64,000 nucleotides of DNA from Prorocentrum cordatum (Eukaryota; Sar; Dinophyceae; Prorocentrales; Prorocentraceae), in assembly GCA_963575745.1 (NCBI GenBank), contig CAUYUJ010005669.1:711628-775627 (forward strand), given 5' to 3'. The translations under genes were made by a program, and so were the position numbers. Of this stretch, positions 1 through 10,272 are shown piece by piece. Position 1 is the stretch's first letter. Each line of letters starts with the position of its first letter. A model generated the notes under the pieces. It had not been told where the DNA came from and searched no databases. It worked only from the letters and a program-made list of their open reading frames with translations.

Positions 1-950
1 TATGCGGTGTCAGCCGCAGGGGCTCCAGGCCGGCCTCGGCCGCGGCGGCGCCGAAGATCCGCTCGAACTTCGAGCGTCGGGTTGGCGAACAGCTTGGCCG
101 AGCCTGAGGCGCCCGCCGCCAGCAGGAGCACCTCCATCAGGCGGCGGAGGCACGCGCGGCCGGCCCGCGCCGAGATCTCGTCGTGGACCAGGACCGTGTC
201 GTCGTACTTGCCGGTCTTGGCTGGCGCCATCGCGGAGCCCTCCTCGTCCTTCGAGCGAGGGATGGCGGGCGCGATGGTGATCGCGAAGGGTCCGCGGGCT
301 GCGACGTCGGCGACGTCGGCGCGCCTGATGTTCAGCACCTCCGAGGGCCGGAAGTAGGCGTCCTGCGTCAGGACGGCGGCGCGTGCCGCTGCCGGCCCGT
401 CGGCGCCGTGCTTCACCAGCTGCTCGACGGTGAGGGCGAGAGCGATCCAGGGACAAGGATCGCGAGCCACCTCGGGTTCCTCCTTGCGCCACCCCTGGAG
501 GGCGCGCTTGGTCCGAGGCAAGATGCCCTTGCCGCCGAAGCTGAGGTTGAAGCTGAAGGCCACGGCGGCCAACATCATTCGGCCCGAGCTGATGGCCTCG
601 CCCTCGAAGTACAGCTCGGTGACGAACGCCTCGAGGATGGTGTCGAGCGTGTTCAGGTCGGTCGGCAGCGCGCGGCCGTGGAAGCGGACCGCCCGCTGGC
701 GCCAGCTCTCGTAGACGGCCGCGGTCTTCGGCGAGACGCTCTTGCTCTTGAGGTGCTGCCGCCGTGTCGCCGCAGCCTTGGCCGCGCCCGCGGCAGGCGC
801 GGCGCGGCGCTTGCTGGCCCGAGCCGCGCGGGCCGCCTTCCTGGGGGGGCGCATCGCTGGCGGCCGTGCCTTGGCCCGCCGCGAGCGTCCGCGGCGCGAC
901 CCAGCGGTGGTCGCGTCCTCCCCAGGATCGGGCCCCCAAGGGCCACTCGG
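1..950 (-). pseudogene. Tyrosine recombinase of retroelement A, 3' end off the window
   Basis: Would catalyse site-specific insertion of the retroelement cDNA. There is no early ATG in this frame, but it stays open on the minus strand from about 950 to 75. A basic, Ala/Arg/Lys-rich leader (about 860-730) is followed by a core-binding-like helical region (VYESWRQRAVRF at about 715-680). The catalytic-domain motif YFRPSEVLNIRRADV contains the box I arginine (codon at 350-348) and is the usual TYLRPSE type of dinoflagellate recombinases. Near 72 the frame shifts by one base; the continuation KFERIFG...RLTPH runs to the window edge, where TPH is the start of the box II HxLRH motif. The second Arg and the Tyr lie outside the window. 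Boundaries are approximate. Confidence 0.65.
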
Positions 951-1086
951 CGGCCGTCGGACGGGAGGACGTCGAGGCGGGGCCCGACGGTGGCGGCGTC
1001 GACTCCTGCGGCCCGGAGTAGCGCAGCGCGCCGTTGACCGCGCCCCACTGCGTATCCGTCCTCGGCCGCTCCGAGCCGCGAGCCGC

Positions 1087-1729
1087 GAGGAGCTGCCGAG
1101 GCGGCAATGGCGGCCCAGGCTCGGCACAGGCCGGGCGGGTAGGCCCCGGCCAGAGTGGTGCGCCAAACCGCTCGAGCCTGCGAGGCGGCGGCTGGCTGGG
1201 TCGAGGGAGCAACATAGACCTTTCCCTCCTGGATGTCGTGATAGTGGTTCCCCCGACACACCCGATGGAGCCCACTGAGACCAGGGAGTGTACCTAAGAG
1301 GCCGGTAGGCTTGAGGTAGTGAGCTCCGAACTCGCACATGTCCAGACGGACGAAGACGGACTGAGGCAGCTTGAGGAGCGGACGAACGAGCTCATGTTCC
1401 CACAGGCGTGAGCTTAGCGGGTTCTCCAGTGTCCAGAAGATGCCAAGCCGCTGACACAAATTGATCAGCCTTCGGGTGATGCGGACGTCGAGAGCTGCCC
1501 GCCGAGCGTCGGCGGAGGAGAGAGGTCCGTGTCGTGCTGTGCTTCTCGCAGTACAAGGCGTCCCAAGATGCACCCACCAGACGGCCCCGTCACGTAGCCA
1601 GCCATCAAGGACCCGAAGGGTTCTCCAGGAGTGCAGGTCGAAGTAGGGGGCCCGTTCGAGATCCACAGGAGGCAGTGCTCGAAGCCCAGAGCCCACGAGA
1701 GCCGATGAAACCGAGTAGACCTCCAGGAA
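1087..1729 (-). pseudogene. Cytosine-methyltransferase-like domain in retroelement A
   Basis: Residues about 262-475 of the open frame at 653-2512. It begins FLEVYSVSSALVGSGL, resembling methyltransferase motif I (E..sG.G), then an acidic/DLHSW step, then VHLGTPCTARSTARHGP, which looks like a PC motif (motif IV), and then WTLENPLSSRLW, which looks like the ENP/ENV motif VI. A Cys/Lys-Pro-Thr segment (DMCEFGAHYLKPTGLL) and a His cluster (GNHYHDIQEGK) follow. Capture of cytosine methyltransferases by eukaryotic retrotransposons, including in Symbiodinium, is described in the literature, but I assign this domain from motifs only; it could be a methylase-derived fold without activity. It lies between RNase H and the recombinase in the same frame as RNase H. 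Confidence 0.5.
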
Positions 1730-2136
1730 CGCCCGGGCCCGTTGCGCGGCACGAGGTGCGCGTGGAGGAGGAGGGCGCTCGGACAGGCGACGGCGTGCGC
1801 CCGTCACCGGCTCAGGAGGCGGCTGCGCCGCCGCGTGCAGCCGCGGCGGCAGGCGCGCCCGCCTCGAAGAAGTAGAGCACGTAGCAGTCTTGCCGTCGCC
1901 AGCGCGGCCGCGGGGCGGCCGTGGCGCCCAGAAGCCCAGCCGCTGCAATGAGCCGCCGTCAGCCGACTTGGCGAACAGCAGCGGGCGCAGCAGCAGGACC
2001 TGGCGGGGCGCGGGGGCCGGCCAAGGCTCGCCGGCCTCAGGCCCTCCTGGGGCGAGCGGCGGCGGGCGGCTCCACTCGGCGGCGTCCAGGGCGAGGCGGC
2101 AGGCGCGAGTAGCGCCCAAGATAGCCTGGCCCGGGC

Positions 2137-2790
2137 CGACCTCCCCGCGGTCGGCCGCCCGCGAGTCGCAGTCCGTGCAGTTGCGGGCGCTCTCGATGTA
2201 GCGCAAGTGCCACGCGATCTCAGCGCCGATAGCCAGGGCCGCCGCCTGTCGCGCCAGGAGCCGCAGCCAGAAGTCCGCGGCCCGGCCCTTCATGAAGGCC
2301 AGCAACGCGCTCAGGTTGTCGGTGAGGCCCAGCAGGCGCATGCCGTGCACCGCGGTGCAGCGTGCCGCGCGCCGAAGCTGCATGAGCGCGACGCGAGCCT
2401 CCTTCAGGTGGATGGCGTTGTGGTAAGCCCAGCCGCCCTTCACGATGTTGCGCCAGCGGGTGGGGTCCGTCCAGGAGTCGTCCAGGGCGCGGAAGGAGTC
2501 CGACGCCTCCACGACGCGGCAGGGAGTCCGCCGTCGTCGCGAAGATGACGAGGTGACCCCCTGCTCCGCGATGCCCGCGATGTCGAGCCCCAGCGAACCG
2601 AAGGCCTCCGCCTAGTGCGGGGCGTAGGCGTCGATGCGGTCGCCGTCCGAGGGGCCGTCGATGAGGTTGGCCTCCTCGAGCTTGAACCTCCAGCGCTCGC
2701 GCACGCGTTGGCGCCCAGGATGTCGGCGGCGGGCGCCCGCGCGAAGGAGAGCGAGCAGCCGAAGAACGAGCTGTCGCCCGAGAACGCGAT
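2137..2790 (-). pseudogene. RNase H domain of retroelement A
   Basis: Removes RNA from the RNA:DNA hybrid during reverse transcription. The first catalytic Asp sits in APIAFSGDSSFFG at the end of the RT frame. The domain then continues in a second frame (RERWRFKLEEANLIDG) through a TAG stop at 2612-2614, and on into the frame that opens with an ATG at 2512. There HNAIHLKEARVAL supplies the Glu, LLGLTDNLSALLAFMKGRA the second Asp, and ESARNCTDCDSRAAD the last Asp. The order D-E-D-D and the spacing match reverse-transcriptase-associated RNase H. The frameshift near 2700 and the stop codon mark the copy as broken. Confidence 0.7.
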
Positions 2791-4563
2791 GGGAGCCCGC
2801 CGCGCCGCCAGATCCACATCGACCAGCTTCACAAGCCCCTTCAGGACCCGGAGCTCCTCGGTCAGGGACGCACTGAACCACCCCCACTCACGCCGGCTGT
2901 GCCGATGGAGAAGGCGGTAGCAGTGGTCCAAGGCGGAGAGGCCCCAGGGCATCAGGCGGAAGTGGTGCACGATGTGGCCGACGACGCGCTCGAGGGCGAC
3001 GCCAGGACACCCCCCCTGCTCGATGAGGCGACCCAGGGCCAGGTAAAGCCGCCAGGTGTACTTCTCAGTCGGCAGGAGCTGGAGCTGAGAGCCGCCCAGG
3101 AAGCGAAGGCCAACCACCGCGAGCGCGGTCTGCGCCCGCTCGATGTCGTGGACGATGAACCCCATTTCCTCCAAGCGAGCCAGGTACAGGTCGAGGCCGC
3201 GCTCGGTACCCTCGCGGTCGAAGCCGATCACAGCGCCGTTGTCGACGTACACCGAGAAGACTGGGCGACCAGGAGCGACCAGGGGCACGGGGGCGCCCTC
3301 GCGCAACAAGCCGCCCAGCGGGAGGTGGGGGCGACCAGGGGGCCAGGCGCGAGGGCCTGCGGCAGCGAGGGCGGTATCCTCCATGATCGCCTGGCAGGAG
3401 TAGAGGGCCCAGCTGAAGCCCATGCAGAGCACCTCCATGACGAAGTGCAGCGTGGTGTCGCCGTCGACGGGCAGGTCGCGCTCCGCATCCTCGTCGTAGC
3501 AGGCGGTGGCGCCCCAGTCGCGGGCAGGGAAACCGAACTCCACCCCGAACCAACGCCCCAGCCTCTTGGCCCGGCACTGGTAGAAGCCCTGGTACAGGTC
3601 CAGGCTGGCGATGTGGATGTCGGCGGCCCGCGGGTCGCAGCCCGCGACCTCGAAGGCGGTCTCACTCAGGTCAAGGTCGCGGAGGGCGCCGGGGCCCCCC
3701 AGCTGCGCGCGCGGGGGCTCCCGCATGAGCTGGCTCGTCTCCTGGGCATCCACGATCATGCGCTGGGCCCCGTCCTCCTTGGCACGGAAGAACAATGCGA
3801 TGCGGGCTCTGATCGAGGTCCGGAGTCCGCCCAGCCCGCAGGCCAGCAGGCCCTTCAGGAAGTCGAAGAGGGCGCTGCGATAGGAGCGGAGCTTCGGGTC
3901 CCAGTACGGTTTCACTGGGGTGATCAGCCCGTCCTGGATGCGCGCCTCCACTTCGGCGGCGGAACGCTCCAGGTGCCGCTCGGACTCGAGGTACTGCGTG
4001 AGCGCATGGCCCGTCAGCACAGATTCCAGCGGCTTGGGGTTGGTGGGGCGCTTCAAGACCTTCAAGCGATCAGCGTCGAAGACCTCGAGGCCCTGTGGCT
4101 CTGTGTCGTATAAGTCGGTGGTCTTGAGAAGCTCAAACAAGGCTTCCTTCGGGGAGGTGCTAGGTGTGTCACCCCACCGCGGAATTCTCCGCCCAACCCG
4201 TGAGATCACCGAGGCCTGCGGCACGTTGGGGACGCGGGAGGGCGGGTCGACGATAGTAGCCAAAGGCGACTGAGCGGAAACCGATGCCAATGCGTTGAGA
4301 GCGACGATCGACTCCGCTACGCCAGCATGCCGTGCTCGACGGCAAGATGCAGCTCGGGCAGCTGCGCGACGCTGGCGACAGTCATGATGCTCAAGACCGG
4401 GGCAGGGAAGAGGGAAGATGTCTGCGTGCGAGGGCGTGGCGGGACCCGCCTGCCGAAGAGCGTGCACGTGTAAATTCGGGCCAAGTGTCAAGGGAGACGC
4501 CGAGCTGGGCTGGGCGGCCAGATCAGCCAGCTCGGGGCGAGCGCCTCCCGCAGACGTAGTCAT
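2700..4563 (-). pseudogene. Reverse transcriptase of retroelement A (pol)
   Basis: RNA-directed DNA polymerase. The likely start is the ATG at 4563-4561, which overlaps the Gag stop; a longer open frame reaches 4956 but there only shadows Gag. After a ~130-residue N-terminal extension the RT core shows FFRAKEDGAQRMIVDAQETSQ (finger region, cf. KkdGk.R.I.D.R), DLYQGFYQ (motif A), MGFSWALYSCQ (motif B) and VYVDNGAVIG (motif C), followed by LRFLGG and TEKYTWRL. The active site is YVDN at 3249-3238, a form common in DIRS-like RTs in place of YxDD. The frame runs on to RNase H and is lost near 2700. Catalytic motifs are intact although the polyprotein is broken. Confidence 0.75.
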
Positions 4564-5705
4564 GTGTCCGCGGACCCCGACCCCCTGTTCTTTGGGTCGG
4601 CGGCCCGCTTCCGTTCGGCGTCCTTCTCTTCGCGGAGCAGGCGGCCCTGCTTCGCGATGGTAGCTTGATCCTTCTGGCGGTCCGCGACCCACTGGGAGAA
4701 CGCCGCCGTCGTGGCAGCTCCGCTCTCGTCGGTGGACGCGCTCGCCAGGACGCCCAACCCAGTGAAGTCGGGGACCTCGGGGTTGCGGCGGACCGCCGCC
4801 TCGATCTGCACGAGGCGGAGGAACAGGAGCTCCGTGCTGGCCAGCATCGAGACGTCGAGCTGGTCGAACTGCACCTCCCAGCGGAGCACCTCCGAGAGGA
4901 AGAAGTGCTCGCGGGCCGCGGCGCCGTTGACGTTGACACCCGACTTCCTGGACCACTCGTGGCGGTGAGACGCGAGCGACTGGCCCTGGGCCCGCAAGCT
5001 CTGCAAGAGCTCGACGGCCGCCCGAGGCCCCGCGAAGGGGAAGTGCTCGATCTTCGTATTCTCGAAGCGAGTCAAGGCGCCCTCCTCCGAGATGTAGGGC
5101 GCTCCACGACGGTCGCGAACCAATCCAGTCACACGAGGGTCGCGGCCGAAGGCCGTGACCTTGTCGAGCCGCCAGGTCTCCTCATGCCCCACCTCGACCG
5201 CCTCGGCGTGGACCCAGTGGCCGTCGACCATCGCTAGGCCGCTCGGCCCCCGGGCGACGAAGCAGGCATGATCGGCGATCGCCGCCTCGGGCACCGCGGA
5301 CGCGAAGGCCGCGTGAGCCGGGTCCGCGATCCGCCTGACTGTGTCGGGGGCCGCGCTGCCGATGGAGGTGATGCCGCGCACCGCCGCCAGCGTGCGCCCT
5401 CGCCTCACGAACTCGGCGAGCTCGGCCGCCGTGATGGGATCGAAGATGAAGCACTCGTCTCGATACGGTGCTGGAATGATCTCATTCCGATCCAGGGGCA
5501 GCGCGCGGTGCAGGCCGAGGTTCAGCACCTGCACGGAGCCTGTGGGCGTCACGGCCGTCCACATCCCCTTGCCGTCGGTCTGCAAGAGGAGGCGATGGTG
5601 CCAGAAGAACCCGTTGGGGTCGTCAAAGAAATCGATCAGCACCTGGGGGTTGGGCACGCCCAGTGCCCGTGGCACGCCGGCGGCGCCTGCCGCCGCGCGC
5701 GCCAT
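4560..5705 (-). CDS. Gag-like ORF of retroelement A (381 aa)
   Basis: Presumed structural (Gag-like) protein, intact as one 381-codon frame. An in-frame TAG stop about nine bases upstream of the ATG at 5705 fixes the start at or after that point. N-terminal features are a NPQVLIDFFDDPNGFFWHHRLLL segment region and a TPTGSVQVLNLGLHRALPL stretch; the C-terminal half has a helical region around QFDQLDVSMLASTELLFLR and a charged tail. The same YDQL/QFDQLDV-type segment recurs near the C-terminus of the Gag-like ORF in element B (YDQSNLGGWGQIERLAGRIQ), which supports homology. No zinc knuckle is visible. The stop TGA overlaps the pol ATG (ATGA). Confidence 0.6.
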   Translation of the reverse strand: MARAAAGAAGVPRALGVPNPQVLIDFFDDPNGFFWHHRLLLQTDGKGMWTAVTPTGSVQVLNLGLHRALPLDRNEIIPAPYRDECFIFDPITAAELAEFVRRGRTLAAVRGITSIGSAAPDTVRRIADPAHAAFASAVPEAAIADHACFVARGPSGLAMVDGHWVHAEAVEVGHEETWRLDKVTAFGRDPRVTGLVRDRRGAPYISEEGALTRFENTKIEHFPFAGPRAAVELLQSLRAQGQSLASHRHEWSRKSGVNVNGAAAREHFFLSEVLRWEVQFDQLDVSMLASTELLFLRLVQIEAAVRRNPEVPDFTGLGVLASASTDESGAATTAAFSQWVADRQKDQATIAKQGRLLREEKDAERKRAADPKNRGSGSADT

Positions 5706-5714
5706 CGCGCGGGG

Positions 5715-6187
5715 CTAGGGCTGGCCCCGAGGGCCAGCGGCGACGCGGGGCCCGTGTAGGCGCCCGGCCGCAGGTGCGTCCCCGCGGGGGAGCGGGCCCG
5801 AGGACGTGGCTCGCAGCAGCCGCGGCTGACCACCCCGAGCGCGAAGCCCACGAGCAGCAGGGGCGCCGCCAGGCCGACCCAGGCAGGCGGCGGCAGCAGC
5901 GCGCAGAGAGGCGGAGTCCCCGCCGTGCAAGTAGTCGTCGCAGGGGCTGGGCTCGGCGGAGCGCTGAGGGCGCCCAGGCAGCGGTCCAGCGCCAGCTCCA
6001 GGCCTGGTGCGTCGGCGCCGCTGCGAGGCGCTGCCCCCGCGGCCGCGCTGGCGGCCACCTCACAGCGGCAGAGGCACTCGGGCGGAGAGATATCGAAGGC
6101 GCGGGCACAGTGAGATGCCCAGGTCGCAACGAGGTTCGCCGCGCCCAACCAGCCGCCGAAGTCCATTCGGGCGGCTTGATCCCACAT
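5715..6187 (-). CDS. Small Cys-rich, single-pass membrane ORF upstream of Gag
   Basis: Not recognised as a named family. The minus-strand frame opening at 6187 (MWDQAARMDFGGWLGAA) has a Cys-bearing segment (ISPPECLCRCEVAAS), a Pro/Ala-rich middle and a clear hydrophobic stretch (WVGLAAPLLLVGFALGVV) followed by SRGCCEPRPRARS, i.e. a likely single transmembrane helix with a basic inner flank. That frame overlaps into Gag to 5636. The neighbouring frame ends at a TAG about nine bases before the Gag ATG, so the real end may involve a shift. Similar short membrane ORFs ahead of Gag are familiar to me from dinoflagellate retroelements, but no role is known to me. Confidence 0.4.
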
Positions 6188-6359
6188 GGTTATGACGATG
6201 CAAGCGACCCATTGTATGCCTCCCCGCTCCCGTTTCTGGCTAGCAAAGGTAGCAACATCAAGATTGGCAATGATCTTCCTCTACCTCCGTACCTCGCGAG
6301 TAACCTCAGGGCAGCACCCCAAGTATTGCAGGCTATCTTTGCCTGCTCCACACCAGCAT

Positions 6360-7430
6360 GTTTCCTTTTTTGTGTTGGACCACAGTGATCCGAACCACAT
6401 GGCCTCGTACATGTAACTCCAAGGGTCGCAGTCCAATAATTGCACGCTTCCTGTATCTTGCCTCGTGTACTGCCGTACTTTCACCCGAATACGTGCACGC
6501 CAATACTAAACAGGCCAGCCTACTCAGGCCAACCTGGCGTGCACTGCGGCAGCTTTCTTTCCGAGAGACTCAGGGTAGCAGCCCAAGAATTGCGCACACT
6601 CTTTACTGCCTCCTATATGAGACTCACCTCCGCCTCACCGTAGGTAGCAGCCCAAGAAATGCATACCGTCTAGCCACCTCTTTTTCGTGCACTTCACACT
6701 CAGCTAGAATATGGAAAAAAAGGTGACCCCTCCCCACCGAGGAGCCGAAGAACGGGCCTACTGCTTGCTTGCGGGAGGCCTACACAGGCCGGAGAGACGT
6801 TTCACACTCAGGCCAGCCTGCTCAGGCAAACCTACGTTCGTATTGAATACTTGCCTGCTGCACAGCAGCACTTATCCATCCTTCCCCTTTGTGAGACTTA
6901 CCTCATACCTCATCTTCTTTGGACCACACTGATCCGGAGCACATGGTCTCTTACATGTAACTCCAAGGGCAGCGGCCCAGTAATTGTATACTTCCTGTAT
7001 CTTGCTTCGTGCACTGCCGTACATTCACCCGGACACGTGCACGCCAGTACTCTACAGGCCAGCCTGGTGTGCAATACAGCAGCAACTTCTTTTTGGCAGG
7101 GTAGCAGCCCAAGAATTGCACGCACTCCCCACTTCCTCCTATGCTTCTATGAGTCATACCTCCCCCTCACCGTGGGTAGCAGCCCAAGAAGTGCATACCG
7201 TCTAGCCACCTCCTCTTCGTGCACTTCACAATCTTGCCTAGAGAAGAGAAGGTGCTCCCCGCACCGAGGGACCGAAGAACGGGCCTACTGTTGGCATGCG
7301 GGAGGCTTACGCAGGTCAGAGGGACATTTCACACTTAGGCCAGCCTGTTCAGACAAGCCTACTTCAGCATTGCACACGTGACTGCTGCAAATCAATACTT
7401 ATTCTCATATCCCGCAACCTGTACCTAACA
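6360..7430. repeat. Diverged tandem duplication, unit about 530-545 bp
   Basis: The segment beginning near 6387 (GATCCGAACCACATGG) recurs 544 bp later at 6931 (GATCCGGAGCACATGG). Further matched pairs follow, e.g. the TGTAACTCCAAGG stretch, the GTAGCAGCCCAAGAA stretch (about 6644 and 7176) and the GTGCACTTCACA stretch. The two units have diverged by many substitutions. No coding potential recognised; short frames here change between the copies. Confidence 0.7.
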
Positions 7431-7652
7431 TGCGGACTGGTATTGTCATTATCTTCGTATGTTCGGCTTATCTGCTACGGTACAGGCTTACATTCAGGCT
7501 CGTCTCCAGCCATTGCGTCGCACTCTCCGCACGCTTCTTTTACTGCACCTTGCCCACCGAGCAGGCACTACCATTGAAACATATGAGGCTCGGCTATTAC
7601 ATGATACTGGCACTGCGGGAGCTTACCTTCCTAAGGTTGGTGCCGACCTCTA

Positions 7653-7732
7653 GTACCTGGCGGGCGCCTACTCTTTGTACTGTTCTCGTCTCGGCCTTAT
7701 GTTGCTCAATTTCCGCGGCGCCCGCCAGGTAC
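7653..7732. repeat. Perfect 16 bp inverted repeat (hairpin), 48 nt loop
   Basis: GTACCTGGCGGGCGCC at 7653-7668 and its exact reverse complement at 7717-7732. It could be a small foldback/MITE relic or a structured RNA; no target-site duplication was identified. Confidence 0.7.
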
Positions 7733-7769
7733 ATCGTGCGAGGAGTCATGTACACTTCGTGATTTGTGT

Positions 7770-9240
7770 CGCACATTCGCTCAAGAACGCCACAAGCTTG
7801 TTCATTAAGTCGGGCTAACTCAAATGAGGAGGAGGTGGAGGACAAGGAGGGGGCGGAGGAGGAAGGACAAGTCAAGAAGAGCAGGAACATATGCAAGAAA
7901 CAAAGGAGGAGGAGGATTGGGAGGAAGAAAAGGATGATGATGACGAGGAGGAGGCGGAGGAGAAGGAGGAGGAGGAGGAAGAGGAGGAGGAGGAAGCGGA
8001 GCACCAGAAGGGGAAGTCAGGGAGAGGAGCGAGTGGAGTTGGGAGGGGGAAGGCAGGACGTAGTCTGTCTATCTCCTGCAGCGCATCCAGATTAGCGATT
8101 AGGGTTAAAGCGTGCACGGCACGTAGCTCTGCAACAACAGCGGGCCTTTGTCACCACGGAAGGCGTCTCGGCACGGTCTGCCAAGCTGGAGGCGGCAACA
8201 CTGGATACCGATATTGCCACGTGCGAAAAGAGATGCTGGACGACAACTTGCCATTGCTCGGACGTTCATTTCCCGTGCATTTTTCGGTTTCGTGCGTGTC
8301 GTTTCTTTGCGCGATGATCTAGGATGCTCCTCGATAATCCTCGCCGAGACAAACAACATGCACACGTCCGAACGATGCCAAGGCAGGGGGTGGGAGAAGC
8401 AGGGAGGCAGAATAGGGGGACAGGGACCAGAGTCACGCGGCAGAGAGGGAGCGAGAAGGAGGCCGGGATGGCGATGCGGCAAGGGGGCGGGAAGGAAAAA
8501 AAAGAGAAAGAGAAAGAGAGAGAGAGAGAGAGACAAATGAGTGTGAGGTTATACATGAAGGGCCGACAGCTGCTATCCCTCACTCTCTTCCCCCCTCTCC
8601 TCCCCTCCCCTCCCCACCCCTTCGTTTCGCGTTCGTGACCTGACAGGTTAAGGAAAGGAGTGCGCCTGCATAGAAGGAGTGGGCGGGTGCAGGAATTTGT
8701 GGTGATGCAAAAGAAACGGATCTAAGGTCAATTTGGAAACATGTGGGACGCGTCTCCGTGTATGCTCAACACGATCGGGCTTTTGGAGCGCGGGCTCTGT
8801 GAGATTAAAGCTTCTGGATAGTGGTGTGGGACCGCCTCAGCGGACCCAGGTCGCCGAAGAAACATAGGCGCACGTGGCGCTCGGGTCTGCCGCGAAATCA
8901 CCTGGCCAGAGATGCGCAGTCTGCTCTCGAACGCAACGCCTCCTCTGTGCATCCAAACTGTGCATCCCCTGCTTGGCTGCTCGGCGCACGGAACGCTGAG
9001 GGAGACGGGAAAAGGGGGGGCGAAGGAGGGAGGGAGGAAGGGGGACCTCCGCTGTCCCCTTCGTGTTTCTCTTCCTTTATACGCTTCGCCGACGTTGAGC
9101 GAAGCGATCGCCGCGTCTGAAAGCTCGTGCGGATAAAACAGTAAAGCGCTTACGCGGGCACGACATATGGCAAGGGATAAGGGACAATCGAGGTCTAGCA
9201 TCCGCGGGAACGGGCCCTAGCCGCTGGGACGGAGGAGGCC
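7770..9240. other. Gene-free stretch with purine-rich microsatellites
   Basis: Contains a GGA/GAG-rich tract (about 7820-8000) and an A/G tract with (GA)n (about 8498-8533). The rest is unique sequence in which I see no gene. A lone TTAGGGTT at about 8099 is not a telomere array. Confidence 0.5.
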
Positions 9241-9699
9241 GCGCCTCAGGGCAGCGCTGGAAGGCCAGCACTGCCCTTATATAAGCGCGCGCGGGTGCGC
9301 GCGAGCCGCTCCGTCACCTCTGCCAGAGCAGGCCCGGCGCAGTGCGCCGAACTTACCCTATGCAAGGTGGTGGCCGCGGCTCGCGCCCAGCGAGGACCTC
9401 GTCCATGAACCGAGCCTGACTCGCAGAAGCATCGCAGAACCAGGCCCACGCAGCCGCGAGATGCAGATGGGGCGCAATCGGCGTGCAACTCGCGCGGCGC
9501 CGCGCGCATCTCGCACCCCCGTCGCCCCCTCCACCATCTCCAGATCGCGAGAAAGCAAAACAAATTGGGGCGCTGGATGAAGTCGGCACCTCTGGGGCAG
9601 AGGCGGCAGCGTGCTGCGCGGCTCTCGACAGGAAATCCAGGGTTCAATGGCGCACTTTGAGCGACTCGCGAAGCTGAGTCGCCGAAACTTTGAGGAGCT

Positions 9700-10272
9700 C
9701 GTGTTCGGCAGCCCCCCAGTCGCGCAAAGAAATCGGCCCAGGCGTTGCCGATGCAATCGACCGCACTTAGGCCTGGGGACTCGCCGCTGAGCGCCTGGTC
9801 CTCAAGGGCCTGCTCTACATCGCGGCGGGTAAGGGTCCAGCGGAAAACAGACCTCTCAGGTCTTGCCCGATGCAACTCAAACGCCTGGCGCCAAACCGAG
9901 GCGTGCCTGGCCGAGCCAGCGGTCAGCTCTTGGCCCCGCGACTCCCCCTCGTGCTCGGCAGGCAGAAGGTCCGAGACCCCTCCGGGGCCCCGCGGCCCGA
10001 CGCGCGACGCACGGAGGATGGTCTGGCGTTCCGCCCGCGGGACCGCCTGGGTAGGCCCGGCAGGGGCTCCGTTGCTGGCCCTCAGCGGCCATCCACCAGG
10101 TGGAAGAGGCAAGCGCGGACCAACCGCACCTGGCGGCCTCAGGGGCTCCCGACGCAGGGCCACTCCCGTCTGTATACAAGCGGAACTCCCAGGGCGCAGT
10201 CGTGGCACCCGAAGAAAAAGTTAGCCTGGTGAAGGACCCGGCCATATGCAGCTGTGCGAACCGCAAATGCAA
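9700..10272 (-). pseudogene. LINE RNase H domain fragment
   Basis: The frame opening at 10272 contains FRLYTDGSGPASGAPEAARCGWSAL-like sequence (catalytic Asp in YTDGSG at about 10170), the usual first motif of LINE-encoded RNase H. After a frame change the frame at 9246-10208 carries ARHASVWRQAFELHRARP and then DCIGNAWADFFARLGG, which matches the final GN..AD..A..G motif of the family. The glutamate-containing helix between them is not clear. A satellite abuts the upstream side, so any RT that preceded it has been displaced. Broken by at least one frameshift. Confidence 0.55.

Larger units (their letters stand above)
1..6190 (-). mobile_element. DIRS-like retroelement A, degenerate, cut by left window edge
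   Basis: Read on the minus strand from about 6190 to 1 this stretch encodes, in order, a small membrane ORF, a Gag-like ORF, a reverse transcriptase, an RNase H, a cytosine-methyltransferase-like domain and a tyrosine recombinase. RT/RNase H followed by a tyrosine recombinase instead of an integrase is the hallmark of DIRS-type retroelements. No long terminal repeats were recognised. The pol region needs at least one frameshift (near 2700), one stop readthrough (2612-2614) and a further frameshift near 72 to read through, so this copy is probably dead. Element B at the right edge of the window has the same orientation and overall order but no methyltransferase-like domain that I could find. 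Confidence 0.75.

Noticed and set aside
8095-8110. TTAGGGTT, possible telomeric repeat
   Set aside because: A single occurrence, no tandem array.
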